DNA from: Poa pratensis
Taxonomy: Eukaryota; Streptophyta; Magnoliopsida; Poales; Poaceae
Direction: 5' to 3'
DNA: 64,000 nucleotides
Assembly (NCBI GenBank): GCA_947311845.1
Contig: CAMZMU010000062.1
Location: forward strand, 53,651,745-53,715,744
Shown here: positions 21,064 through 33,566 of the stretch, piece by piece
How the letters are laid out: the number at the start of each line of letters is the position of its first letter
How positions within the stretch are numbered: the stretch's first letter is position 1
Notes under the pieces: generated by a model
Database searches by the model: none
Told to the model about the DNA's origin: nothing
Seen by the model: only the letters and a program-made list of their open reading frames with translations
Position numbers and translations under genes: made by a program

Positions 21064-24000
21064 TGTAACAGCCAAAAGTTTGAGAACCTGAAACCCAGAG
21101 TAAAATTTTCACTTTTGCTTCTCATACTTGCATCATGGCATCATTTGTTTTATTGCTCAAGTTGAAATCAAGTGAGGAAAACAAATTAAAACAAATGGGA
21201 GAAATGTCACAGATCAATTTCAAGTCTTGCACTTCCAAATGTGCTTGTTCTTGGCAAACACAATTACAAATGCAAATCCATTTTGTCAAGGAAGTTCCAA
21301 GGGTTCAGAGTTTAATACCTTGCACTGGTTTTAAAATTCAGAAGTAAATTCATTTTAGTTTTACCTAAAATGCCATACACAAACCCTATGAACAAAAGTG
21401 TGGCAAAACTTTTTATTTTGCCAAACCAATTTTTGTGGTGCCTCTAAATGATATTGGGAGGCTACATGATTTTTATCAAATTTTTATAAATTGTTTAAAT
21501 GCCCCATTTAAATGGTGGAAAAGCTACTGGATTTATAAAAGATATAGCCAAGGGCTTCTTTGTAAATAGAAAAATTCAGGCGAGGGGGTTTCTGCAAAAC
21601 TGTCATCTCCTTCACGCTGTAGCGACGCACGCCGCGGCCGAGCCGCACCGCCTAGCCGCCATGGCGACACGGCGATGCCAGGCCCCCCCCTCCCCGCGCC
21701 TCGTCGCGCATAAAGGAGCCGCCAGGCCCCCCCTGCTCCGTGCTCGACACCGCTCCTCTGCCCTCCCCTCCTTCTCTCCACCCGCACCCGAACCCTAGCC
21801 GCCATGGCCGCCATGCTCGTCGCCGGCGATTGAGAGCTCGCAGAGCAGATCGAACAGGCCCCCGAGCTCCGCCTCTTCCTCCTCTACTTCCTCGTCGACT
21901 CACGCTTGCTGGGAGGCCGTGTACCGGGCGAATCGAGATCTTCTTCCCCGTCAACGACCGGAGCTCCGCCGCAACATCGCCGCCGTCTCCGACCTCCTCC
22001 GACCTCGCCGTCTCCTCCTACGTGCTCAGGGTGAGCTTGCGGTCCAAATGGACATCCCCATTCTTCTCCTCTCGCTCTGGTTCGCCGTTTCGATGCAAGG
22101 CCGTAGCACGCCGCCGCCGTTGCTTGACGCCGGCGTTGCTCCGGTGGGTTTCCGGTGAAACCCTGCACACCCACGAGTAGCCCTCGACGAGTAGGTTCGT
22201 TTAGTCCAGACGCCCAGCTCTGGCGAGCCGTAGATCGACGCGTCCATCGCCGCCGTTGCCGCCGGCCAGCACCGCCGCGTCGCCGCGCGGGAGGTGACCG
22301 TGGTAAAACCAGCCGCTGGGCCCGCGCGCTTGCGTGGCTGCCAGCGTGGCCGCTGGCCCACCAGTCAGTGGCTGTGGCTAGCCCAGCCTCGGTGGAAAAC
22401 GTTTCGACGTATTTTCTTCTGAGAACTAAAAACTAAAAACAGAATTGCAGATTCAAATCTTTACTTCTAAAATCCATAACAAATTGAAAAATGCTCCAAT
22501 TTGGTGATTCAAATTTCCACATGTTCAGGAAGGTGTGCTCGACATGTTTCTGTCATTTGGTCACATGTTAGCTCAAAATAAATTGCCTCTTTAAATGAAT
22601 TACAGAAAATGCAGAATAAATGGCAAACTTTGAAAATTCATAACTTTAGCTCTGAAACTCCAAATTGAGCAAATAAGGTGTCTAAAAATTTGTCTTGACA
22701 CCCTTTACACATCCATATTTTATTTGGACATATTGACCAATTTAAATCTTCTGTATGTCAAAAATATAAAAATGGCAGTACCGGATTGCCACTTTGGAAA
22801 TTCATGGTTAATTCAAAAGTATTCCAAAAATGATGTTGAAAGGCTCTAAATGTTCAGCAAATCAATACCTAATCAGTAGCATCTTTACATGCATGTTTAC
22901 ATGGATTCATAGCACAGGAAAGCATTAAAACCAAATATGGGACTTTCTTCCCCCTTGTCAAGTAATTATTTTGCACCCTATTTAAATTGATACTTGGGTA
23001 TAATAATTTCAGTGCATCAAACCTGTCATGTCATCATGTGTTGTGCATTGCATTTGTTTGCATGAGTGATTATTGATTGTGTTCTTTTCGGTGTTCTTAT
23101 GCATCGATAGATCAAGCAATCGGGGTTTCTCCACAATACCCTGACGACCCGTATTACCAGCCCGTTGAACAAGGCAAGCGTAATCCCCCCTCTGAGCATG
23201 TCTCCTCCTATGTTTTCCGCAGATATTTTCTCCACTATAATATTGCATGCGATTCCAAATGTCAATTTGGTTGGATTAGAGTATCCTATTAGATGCATTA
23301 TGTTTTCCGATGCCATTACCTGTTTCCCTCCTAATATCCATAGGATTGTTGTGTTGGCCTGAGTTAATTATATCCGCTATGTTTATGCTTAGCCATGCTT
23401 AGTGAAATGCTTAGTCGTCCGGTGGATATGCTATTGTTGGAACTGTGGTGGAATGTTCGGATGATGGTGGAAAATGGTGGTGACATATAATAACATGTTA
23501 AAGGCGGGGATGAGAGGCCACATGGAATGTGGTGGGTTGTCTCGTTCTCGTCGCCTAAGTGTGAGTTCTTTACCTCTTGAACCAAGACTGAGCGTGCTAC
23601 CATGCGTGGGGCCTATGCATTCGCAGTGCAGGAAGCCTCATAGACTAAATAACTCGGGCGGGGCTAGCCAGGGTCCTCTAGTTCGGGCTTCATTTGCGCG
23701 TGCGTGATGATGGTGGTATGAACTGAGATGAGGATGGTAGTGTTAGGAAAATGAGTGGCCGTGGGGCGGGGTGATGTGATCCTGGCAGTCCTACCGCCAC
23801 TGATGATCCTGGAAAGTCCTTAACGAGGGAGAAGTCGACACCGCTCCCACCCAGCCGGCTTTCCAGGAAGAGAGCTAATGCGCAGGTAATGGGCCGGACG
23901 GTACGCGTGGCAAACATTGTACACCCCTGCAGGGTAAATCTTTTCGAAAAGCCGTGTCCGCGGTTATGGACGACTTGGGAAGTGAAGGTAGGATCATAGA

Positions 24001-24810
24001 ATAACTTGAACGGAATGATTAAAAACTGAGTACTAGAGGTACTACCAAGAATGCAAGGTTGACTTCCTCGAGGGTGATTCGGGGAGGTGCCTTGTAGACA
24101 GGTGAAGTGGTGATGATGGTTGTTGTTGAAATGATCAGAAGAAAAGAGTTTACTTCTTACCTCTTTTGAAAATATTCTGATTAGTCGATGCCTTTGAGTT
24201 ATGTTTTTCATAATAAAATCAGCTTTATGCAAAACAGCCATATAACTTTGAAAGCCTCATCGAGCTAATGCTCTATATAATCTTGCGAGTTCGTCGAACT
24301 CAACGTCGTTTGCTTTTTCAGAGGAGGACTTCACCGACCTCGAAGGTGGGTTCTTTGTGGACGTCGACGAGTAGTCTGGGGTTCCCAGGTGGCAGCTTGG
24401 GACATCCCGGAACAGCTGGCGCTGTGATGTTATCTGTAGGCCTCTTAGGCCATATGCTGGATCTTGTTGTTTAGAACAACTATTTGCTTCCGCTTGATGT
24501 ACTGTTGGGTCTGTGACCTCTGGTTGTAATATTTGCTATCTTTCTCTATTATAAGAGTTGAACTATAATGTTTTGTGTCGTAGAGTCTGTGATGTGCCAG
24601 TTGTTCCACAAGTCTTGATCTTACTATTATGCTTTGATAGTTGTGCCTGTGTTAAGGCATCAATCGGGGTGTTGCGTTGTCTGGAGTGAGGTGTACCCAG
24701 CAACGCCTGCCAAAGGTTTTGGCCGGGGATTGGTAAACCCGTAACCTCCGTTGTATCGCTTAACCGGTGACACACAGCATCACTGTATAACAGCGGGTCG
24801 GGGCGCCACA
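21064..24810 (+). repeat. Tekay 5' LTR with GC-rich and exon-like segments
   Basis: It is unusually long for an LTR. An AT-rich first 530 bp is followed by a CpG-rich block (about 21600-22420), further AT-rich sequence, and a gene-like tail with GT/AG-type signals. The last 200 bp include AGTCTGTGATGTGCC, the GACACACAGCATCACTG region and the end GCCACA. Two gene-like exons lie inside (see separate entry). Compared with the 3' LTR, differences are mostly single-base indels. Confidence 0.9.
23111..24374 (+). other. Putative spliced exons inside the Tekay 5' LTR
   Basis: A possible exon at 23111-23173 follows an ATAG acceptor and reads (D)QAIGVSPQYPDDPYYQPVEQ, ending in phase 1 at a GC-type donor AAG|GCAAGC. 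A possible last exon at 24322-24374 follows a T-rich tract with TTTTTCAG and reads EDFTDLEGGFFVDVDE then TAG. Joining them keeps the frame (G+AG gives Glu) and yields an acidic C-terminus. The 3' LTR has the same two segments (31852-31914 and 33072-33124) with the frame kept. A first exon would be in the GC-rich block ending near CTCAGG|GTGAGC (22030), but no clear ATG frame joins it. No family is recognised. It may be an LTR-encoded small protein or a captured host gene tail. Confidence 0.35.
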
Positions 24811-25374
24811 AGTTGGTATCAGAGCAGTACTGCCTGTAGGAAACCCTTCTACTGGTCGATGTTGAGTCTAGTGTTTGTGAAAATATTTTTAACCTAAAAA
24901 TGAGTTGTGAAAACCATCTTAGGATTCTTTTTACTCCTTATCTGGTTACCCTCTAATCTCGGAGCAATCTTACCCGATTTGATTTAAAGGTTTTACTCCT
25001 CATCTGTTACTTCAAAATGATTAGAAACGGGGTGGGTTCGACCTTTAGTGTTATGTGTCACGTTGCTCCCGCTGCGTTGCAATCCCAAATCAACTCAGAT
25101 GTTTCTACCGAATCCAATCATTTGATCCTTTCTTCGGGTTCTAACCCAAGGACTTGAACATAAGTTCCCGGATTGTGCCAACTAGAGTGTGTCAAGTTGT
25201 GATTCTTAACTCTCACTAGTAGCACATGATGCTGATCTTTGACCCAAGTTCTATCTTGTTGACTTCCTTCTCGCAAAGCATTATCGTCCCTAGTCTGTGT
25301 ACTTGTGTAGACGCTAATGCTATTGTTCGACTATTCGGAGAAAGATACTAACGTGTCATTGTCAAATCTCCAGA
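24811..25374 (+). other. Tekay leader with primer-binding site
   Basis: The PBS TGGTATCAGAGC begins three bases after the 5' LTR (24814-24825) and matches the 3' end of initiator tRNA-Met. The remaining leader to the gag ATG at 25375 is AT-rich and has no supported ORF. Confidence 0.85.
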
Positions 25375-26420
25375 ATGGCTCGAGGAGGTCGTGGAGGCCG
25401 TGGTGGTCGCGGTAACCACGATGATGATGAGGATGATCTGCCGCCACCACCCTCGATGGCTGAGGTCTTGATGGCCATTGAGGAGAACCGTGGGCGCAAT
25501 GAGCGCTTGCTTGAGCAGTTGGTGCAGCAGAATGCACAGAGGAATGGCTGCAACACTCTCACTGAGTTCCTGCGCTCGCAGCCACCCACCTTCGCTGATG
25601 CTAAGGAACCGCTGGACGCTGATGACTGGCTTCGCGCTCTGGAGCGCCAGTTCGGCGCGCTGCATGTCCCAGTGGCCGAGCAAGTCAACTTCGCCACCTA
25701 CCTCCTGACTGGTGCGGCTGGCTGTTGGTGGGAGAGTCATGTGGCGCTGTTCGCGCCATGCTTTCACTTGGGCGGATTCCGCACCCTTTCGTGCGGAGTA
25801 CATACCTCAGTCAATAATGGATGAAGAGGAGGGAGTTCCTGGATCTGCACCAGGGAAATATGGATCTTCGAGCTTATGGGTGCAAATTCAACCATCTCTC
25901 TCGTTACGCCCCTCGGGACGTGACCAATGATGCTGACAAGCAAGAGTTGTTCCGCAAGGGGCTTGCGCCGAGGCTCCGCTATGAGTTGCTGCCCTTCAAG
26001 TTTCAGAACTACCAGGAGCTGTTCAACCAGGCTCTTACTCTTGAGCAAGGAAGGAAGGAATTTGAGTTTCCAAGAGGCCAGCCAAGGGGACCCCAGAGTT
26101 CCTCGGCTTTGGAACAAGAAGCGCAGGGTTTTCGTTCCCTACAGCGCTGTGCCGCGTGCTCCATTCATGCCGAGGGCCGCAGGATACAGGCCACCACCTC
26201 CGCGTCCCACTACTTCGACATTTGGGTCAAGCGGGAGTGGGTATCGCCCCCAGCTATCTATCCCACCTGGTAACACTTGCTTCAGCTGTGGCCAGACTGG
26301 TCACTACTCCAGGGAGTGCCCCCAGAAGGCACCTATCACGGGGACACCTGCACGAGCCCCTGCCACTCCAGCTGGCAAGGCTGGACCTACTGTGCGTGGT
26401 CGCCTGAACCACGTCTCTGC
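25375..26420 (+). pseudogene. Tekay gag
   Basis: The ATG at 25375 starts MARGGRGGRGGRG, followed by an acidic/Pro stretch and a Retrotrans_gag domain (DWLRALERQFGALHVPVAEQ ... GAAGCWWESH). The frame shifts at about 25760, continues as YKSRR-type sequence in the next frame (MDLRAYGCKFNHLSRYA), and shifts again before the zinc knuckle CFSCGQTGHYSREC (about 26278-26320). Gag would form the capsid and bind RNA. With at least two frame breaks it is not translatable as one protein here. Confidence 0.85.
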
Positions 26421-28360
26421 TGAACAAGCTGAGGAAGACACCGGCGTTCTTATGGGTGAGTTACGAATCAACGGCAATTCAGCTACAGTTTTGTTTGACT
26501 CTGGAGCATCGCATTCATTCATATCTATAGCTTTTGCAAAAGACCACTGCATACCGTTCGAGAAAATGAGCCATCCCTTGGTGATTGCCACTCCTGGCTC
26601 CAAATGGCAAACCGATGGGGTTACTCCTGAGGTCCAGATTAATATAGGTTCCTTGTCTTTTCCTTATGCCTTGGTAGCCCTGAAGTCCAAAGGCATTGAT
26701 GTCATACTGGGCATGAACTGGCTAACCAAATATCAGGCTAATCTCGACTGTGCCGCAAAGACCATTACTGTGACCGCTCCTTCCGGTGACATTGTGGAGT
26801 ATTGGCCTGCAACATCAATACCTCCGTCCGCCGTCGTACCCAACTCACCTGAGATCCTCCTTTGCTTTATGGAAGGCGAATCTCCTCCTGAAATCCAGGA
26901 CATACACGTGGTGTGTGACTTCCCGGATGTGTTCCCGGAAGATTGCCTGGCATGCCCCTGACCGAAGTGTGGAGTTTGTTATAGATCTACTTCCCGGTAC
27001 TGCTCCAATTTCCAAGAAGCCCTACCGTATGCCGGTGGAAGAGTTGGCTCTGTTGAAGGAGCAAATTGATCAGCTGTTAGCGAAGGATTTCATCCAGCCT
27101 AGCAGTTCACCATGGGGTTGTCCGGTACTCTTTGTCAAAAGAGAGATTCTACCGTGCCTCGTCTAGTCTCTGACTATAGACCGTTGAATGCGGTGACAAT
27201 CAAGAACAAGTACCCTATTCCTCGCATCAATGATCTGTTGGATCAGTTAGCTGGTGCAACCGTATTCTCCAAGATGGATCTGAGGTCAGGATACCATCAG
27301 ATAAAAATCAGAAAGGAGGATATCCAAAGACGGCATTTGTTACTCGTTACGGCTCATATGAGTATACCGTCATGTCTTTTGGCCTCACCAATGCTCCGGC
27401 TACTTTCATGAGGCTCATGAACTCTGTCTTCATGGATTATCTGACAAGTTTGTCGTCATTTACATCGATGACATCCTCGTTTATTCCAAAACTGATGAAG
27501 AGCATGCCGAACATCTTCGTTTGGTTCTGACACGACTTCGAGAACACCGCCTCTATGCCAAGTTCTCCAAGTGTGAGTTTTGGTTGGATAACCTTGTCTT
27601 CCTTGGTCATGTGATATCCGCTAATGGTGTGGCTGTCGTTCCGGACAAGATTCAAGCTATTCTGGATTGGCTGACCCCAATGTCAGTCAAGGACATCCGT
27701 AGTTTTCTCGGATTAGCGGGTTACTACCGCCGATTCATCGAAGGATTCTCCAAGATAGCCAAGGCTCTGACTGACCTTCTCAAGAAGGATAAAAAGTTTG
27801 TATGGTCGGCCGAAGCTGAAGAGAGTTTCCAAACACTGAAAGCCAAACTCACCTCCGCTCCTGTGCTCGTCCTGCCGGACACAAGCAAGGATTTCGTCGT
27901 CTTCTGTGACGCCTCTCTGCAAGGTTTGGGCTGTGTGCTAATGCAAGATGGCCATGTGGTGGCCTATGCTTCTCGCCAATTAAGCCGCATGAGCTCAACT
28001 ACCCAACTCATGATCTAGAACTTGCGCGGTGGTCTATGCTTTGAAGCAATGGAGACCATACTTGTTTGGTAACCGTTGCGAGATCTTCTCGGATCACAAG
28101 AGTCTGAAATACCTTTTCACCCAGCCGATTTAAATCTCAGGCAAAGGCGTTGGTTGGAGTTAATCACGGACTATAATGTGAGTCTGAACTATCAACCCGG
28201 CAAAGCAAACGTCGTGGCTGACGCGCTAAGTCGGAAGTCCTATTGCAACAATCTGATGATTGAAAATGCCCAACCTGCCCTCCATGAAGAGTTCGCCCGT
28301 TTGAACCTGAATTGTTCCCTCTGGATACCTTGCAAATCTGGAGATCAAGTCTACTCTTGA
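26421..28360 (+). pseudogene. Tekay protease, reverse transcriptase and RNase H
   Basis: The protease has LFDSGASHSFIS (about 26490-26530). Reverse transcriptase follows: [33 protein letters not shown], then in another frame [11 protein letters not shown] and the catalytic [10 protein letters not shown] (about 27459-27490). RNase H has [19 protein letters not shown] and later DALSRK. Frame breaks occur near 26955, 27150, 27330, 27430 and 28015, so the enzyme is disrupted. The core motifs themselves are intact, and most breaks are single-base slips. Confidence 0.88.
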
Positions 28361-28479
28361 AGACCAGATAAAGGAAGCTCAAAAGTATGATAAGGGTATC
28401 CTGAAAATCAAGGAGAATGTTGCTAGCGGAAAGGCCAAATGCTTCTCTGTCAATGACTCCGGTGTGGTCTATTTTGGTG

Positions 28480-29783
28480 ACCGTCTAGTGGTGCCAAAGA
28501 AGCGAAATTGAGAAAGTTGATCCTCCAAGAAGCTCATGAATCTCCTCTCTCTATTCATCCCGGTAGTACAAAATGTACCAAGACCTTCGACCACAATTCT
28601 GGTGGACTCGGATGAAACGGGAAATTGCCAAGTATGTTGCTGAATGCGACACCTGTCGACGGGTAAAGGCTGAACATCAAAGGCCTGCCGGCACTCTTCG
28701 CCCTATTGCAATCCCAGAGTGGAAATGGGATGAAATTGGTATGGACTTCATCACTGGCTGCCAAAGTCTCCAAAGGGAAACGATGCATTGGGTCATCATT
28801 GATCGACTATCAAAAGTGCTCACTTCCTCCCCGTTCGTGTTGACATTACAGCTGCCAAGTTGGCAGATCTGTATGCTTCTAGGATCGTCGTACTCCACGG
28901 CGTTCCCAAGAAGATAATCTCTGATCGTGGAAGTTTGTTCACCTCCAGGTTCTGGACTAGTTTCCAACAAGCCATGGGAACCCGCGTCAACTTTAGCACC
29001 GCTTTCCACCCTCAAACTGACGGTCAGACTGAAAGGGTGAACCAAGTTCTGGAAGACATGCTCAGGGCATGTGTAATCTCCTTTGGCAAAGATTGGGAGA
29101 AGTATCTTCCCTTCGCGGAGTTCTCCTACAACAACAGCTATCAAGCTAGTCTGGGTATGGCCCCATTCGAGGTTCTGTATGGAAGAAAATGCCGCACTCC
29201 GCTGAATTGGTCCGAGACCGGAGAGAGGGCACTCTTTGGTCCGGATATTATCAATGAAGCTGAGGAGAAAGTTAGAATCATACGAGAGAATTTGAAGATT
29301 GCCCAGTCTAGGCAGAAGAGTTATTATGACAAGCATCATCAGGAAGTTCACTATGAAATTGGTGATAAAGCTTACCTCCGTGTCTCTCCCCTCCGAGGCG
29401 TTCGCCGCTTCGGAATTAAGGGAAAATTGGCCCCTCGCTACGTTGGCCCTTTCACTGTCCTGGCCAAGCGGGGAGATCTTTCTTATCAATTAGAGTTACC
29501 AGCTAACTTCCCCGATGTGCATGATGTGTTTCATGTATCCCAACTTCGCCGTTGTTTCAAGGATCCTATCCATGGAGTCAATCATGAGGAGCTGGATATC
29601 CAGGCAGACCTCACTTACCGCGAGCATCCTGTCCGTATCCTGGATGAAGCAGAAAGGAAGACTCGAAACAAGACCACCAAGTTCCTCAAAATTCAGTGGT
29701 CTCATCATTCCGAAGATGAAGCAACCTGGGAAAGGGAGTCTAGTCTTCGTGAGGAGTATCCCGACTTCCTTCCGCAACCTTAG
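28480..29783 (+). pseudogene. Tekay integrase with C-terminal chromodomain
   Basis: The zinc-binding region ends CDTCRRVKAEHQRPAG. The DDE core shows DEIGMDFITG, then after a frame break IISDRGSLFTSRFW and HPQTDGQTERVNQ. A GPY/F-like stretch (KLAPRYVGPFTV) and a chromodomain-like end (KTTKFLKIQWSHHSEDEATW) precede the stop at 29783. The chromodomain is the targeting module of chromoviruses. The break at about 28810 separates the first catalytic Asp from the rest. The stop is 36 bp before the 3' LTR. Confidence 0.9.
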
Positions 29784-29819
29784 AATCTCGGGACGAGATT
29801 CCTGTAAGGAGGGTAGAAT

Positions 29820-32800
29820 TGTAACAGCCCAGTTTGGAACTGAAAAGAAAAATTTTCACTTTTGCTTCTCATACTTGCATCATGGCATCATTTGTTTTAT
29901 TGCTCAAGTTGAAATCAAGTGAGGAAAACAAATTAAAACAAATGGGAGAAATGTCACAATCAATTCAAGTCTTGCACTTCCAAATGTGCTTGTTCTTGGC
30001 AAACACCATTACAAATGCAAATCCATTTTGTCAAGGAAGTTCCAAGGGTTCAGATTTAATACTTTGCACTGGTTTTAAAATTCAAAAGTAAATTCATTTT
30101 AGTTTTACCAAAATGCCATACACAAACCCTATGAACAAAAGTGTGGCAAAACTTTTTATTTTGCCAAACCAATTTTTGTGGTGCTCTAAATGATATTGGG
30201 AGGCTACATGATTTTTTCAAATTTTTATAAATTGTTTAAATGCCCCATTTAAATGGTGGAAAAGCTACTGGATTTATAAAAGAAATAGCCAAGGGCTTCT
30301 TTGTAAATAGAAAAATTCAGGCGAGGGGGTTTCGCAAAACTGTCATCTCCTTCACGCTGTAGCGACGCACGCCGCGGCCGAGCCGCACCGCCTAGCCGCC
30401 ATGGCGACACGGCGATGCCAGGCCCCCCCCTCCCGCGCCTCGTCGCGCTTAAAGGAGCCGCCAGGCCCCCCTGCTCCGTGCTCGACACCGCTCCTCTGCC
30501 CTCCCCTCTTCTCTCCACCCGCACCCGAACCCTAGCCTCCATGGCCGCCATGCTCGTCGCCGGCGATTGAGAGCTCGCAGAGCAGATCGAACAGGCCCCC
30601 GAGCTCCGCCTCTTCCTCCTCTACTTCCTCGTCGACTCACGCTTGCTGGGAGGCCGTGTACCGGGCGAATCGAGATCTTCTTCCCCGTCAACGACCGGAG
30701 CTCCGCCGCAACATCGCCGCCGTCTCCGACCTCCTCCGACCTCGCCGTCTCCTCCTACGTGCTCAGGGTGAGCTTGCGGTCCAAATGGACATCCCCATTC
30801 TTCTCCTCTCGCTCTGGTTCGCCGTTTCGATGCAAGGCCGTAGCACGCCGCCGCCGTTGCTTGACGCCGGCGTTGCTCCGGTGGGTTTCCGGTGAAACCC
30901 TGCACACCCACGAGTAGCCCTCGACGAGTAGGTTCGTTTAGTCCAGACGCCCAGCTCTGGCGAGCCGTAGATCGACGCGTCCATCGCCGCCGTTGCCGCC
31001 GGCCAGCACCGCCGCGTCGCCGCGCGGGAGGTGACCGTGGTAAAACCAGCCGCTGGGCCCGCGCGCTTGCGTGGCTGCCAGCGTGGCCGCTGGCCCACCA
31101 GTCAGTGGCTGTGGCTAGCCCAGCCTCGGTGGAAAACGTTTCGACGTATTTTCTTCTGAGAACTAAAAACTAAAAACAGAATTGCAGATTCAAATCTTTA
31201 CTTCTAAAATCCATAACAAATTGAAAAATGCTCCAATTTGGGTGATTCAAATTTCCACATGTTCAGGAAGGTGTGCTCGACATGTTTCTGTCATTTGGTC
31301 ACATGTTAGCTCAAAATAAATTGCCTCTTTAAATGAATTACAGAAAATGCAGAATAAATGGCAAACTTTGAAAATTCATAACTTTAGCTCTGAAACTCCA
31401 AATTGAGCAAATAAGGTGTCTAAAAATTTGTCTTGACATCCTTTACACATCCATATTTTATTTGGACATAATTGACCAATTTAAATCTTCTGTATGTCAA
31501 AAATATTAAAAATGGCAGTACCGGATTGCCACTTTGGAAATTCATGGTTAATTCAAAAGTATTCCAAAAATGATGTTGAAAGGCTCTAAATGTTCAGCAA
31601 ATCAATACCTAATCAGTAGCATCTTTTACATGCATGTTTACATGGATTCATAGCACAGGAAAGCATTAAAACCAAATATGGGACTTTCTTCCCCTTGTCA
31701 AGTAATTATTTTGCACCCTATTTAAATTGATACTTGGGTATAATAATTTCAGTGCATCAAACCTGTCATGTCATCATGTGGTTGTGCATTGCATTTGTTA
31801 TGCATGAGTGATTATTGATTGTGTTCTTTTCGGTGTTCTTATGCATCGATAGATCAAGCAATCGGGGTTCCTCCACAATACCCTGACGACCCGTATTACC
31901 AGCCCGTTGAACAAGGCAAGCGTAATCCCCCCTCTGAGCATGTCTCCTCCTATGTTTTCCGCAGATATTTTCTCCACTATAATATTGCATGCGATTCCAA
32001 ATGTCAATTTGGTTGGATTAGAGTATCCTATTAGATGCATTATGTTTTCCGATGCCATTACCTGTTTCCCTCCTAATATCCATAGGATTGTTGTGTTGGC
32101 CTGAGTTAATTATATCCGCTATGTTTATGCTTAGCCATGCTTAGTGAAATGCTTAGTCGTCCGGTGGATATGCTATTGTTGGAACTGTGGTGGAATGTTC
32201 GGATGATGGTGGAAAATGGTGGTGACATCTAATAACATGTGTAAAGGCGGGGATGAGAGGCCACATGGAATGTGGTGGGTTGTCTCGTTCTCGTCGCCTA
32301 AGTGTGAGTTCTCCTCTTGAACCAAGACTGAGCGTGCTACCATGCGTGGGGCCTATGCATTCGCAGTGCAGGAAGCCTCATAGACTAAATAACTCGGGCG
32401 GGGCTAGCCAGGGTCCTCTAGTTCGGGCTTTCATTTGCGCGTGCGTGATGATGGTGGTATGAACTGAGATGAGGATGGTAGTGTTAGGAAAATGAGTGGC
32501 CGTGGGGCGGGGTGATGTGAGCCTGGCAGTCCTACCGCGACTGATGATCCTGGAAAGTCCTTAACGAGGGAGAAGTCGACACCGCTCCCACCCAGCCGGC
32601 TTTCCGAGGAAGAGAGCTAATGCGCAGGTAATGGGTCGGACGGTACGCGTGGCAAACATTGTACACCCCTGCAGGGTAAATCTTTTCGAAAAGCCGTGTC
32701 CGCGGTTATGGACGACTTGGGAAGTGAAGGTAGGATCATAGAATAACTTGAACATGAATGATTAAAAACTGAGTACTAGAGGTACTACCAAGAATGCAAG

Positions 32801-33566
32801 GTTGACTTCCTCGAGGGTGATTCGGGGAGGTGCCTCTGTAGACAGGTGAAGTGGTTGATGATGGTTGTTGTTGAAAATGATCAGAAGAAAAGAGTTTACT
32901 TCTTATCTCTTTTGAAAATATTCTGATTAGTCGATGCCTTTGAGCTATGTTTTTCATGAATAAAATCAGCTTTATGCAAAACAGCCATATAACCTTGAAA
33001 GCCTCATCGAGCTAATGCTCTATATATAATCTTGCGAGTTCGTCGAACTCAACGTCGTTTGCTTGTTTCAGAGGAGGACTTCACCGACCTCGAAGGTGGG
33101 TTCTTTGTGGACGTCGACGAGTAGTCTGGGGTTCCCAGGTGGCAGCTTGGGACATCCCGGAACAGCTGGCGCTGTGATGATTATCTGTAGGCCTCTTAGG
33201 CCATATGCTGGATCTTGTTGTTTAGAACAACCTATTTTGCTTCCGCTTGATGTACTGTTGGGTCTGTGACCTCTGGTTGTAATATTTGCTATCTTTATCT
33301 ATTATAAGAGTTGAACTATAATGTTTTTGTGTCGTAGAGTCTGTGATGTGCCAGTTGTTCCACAAGTCTTGATCTTACTATTATGCTTTGATAGTTGTGC
33401 CTGTGTTAAGGCATCAATCGGGGTGTTGCATTGTCTGGAGTGAGGTGTACCCAGCAACGCCTGCCAAAGGTTTTGGCCGGGGATTGGTAAACCCGTAACC
33501 TCCGGTTGTATCGCTTAACCGGTGACACACAGCATCACTGTATAACAGCCGGGTCGGGGCGCCACA
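29820..33566 (+). repeat. Tekay 3' LTR
   Basis: Same structure and length as the 5' LTR, including the GC-rich block (30340-31160) and the two exon-like pieces (31852-31914 and 33072-33124). It is preceded by the purine-rich AAGGAGGGTAGAAT. A block of roughly 680 bp (about 30545-31235 here, 21808-22498 in the 5' LTR) shows no differences that I can find between the copies. The flanks differ at many single positions. Confidence 0.92.

Larger units (their letters stand above)
21064..33566 (+). mobile_element. Tekay/Del-type chromovirus (Gypsy) with 3.75-kb LTRs
   Basis: It is full length: LTRs at 21064-24810 and 29820-33566, both 3747 bp, starting TGTAACAGCC and ending GGGGCGCCACA. It is flanked by a perfect GATTC duplication (21059-21063 and 33567-33571). 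The PBS TGGTATCAGAGC is at 24814-24825 and the polypurine tract AAGGAGGGTAGAAT at 29806-29819. Internal order is gag, protease, RT, RNase H, integrase, chromodomain, which defines Gypsy; the C-terminal chromodomain plus long LTRs fit the Tekay/Del clade. Several frameshifts break gag-pol. It inserted into the older tandem duplication described beside it. Confidence 0.95.

Noticed and set aside
21740..22436. Many 80-146-codon frames in the GC-rich LTR block
   Set aside because: They are duplicated in the other LTR and overlap on both strands; no ATG frame joins convincingly to the exon-like pieces.
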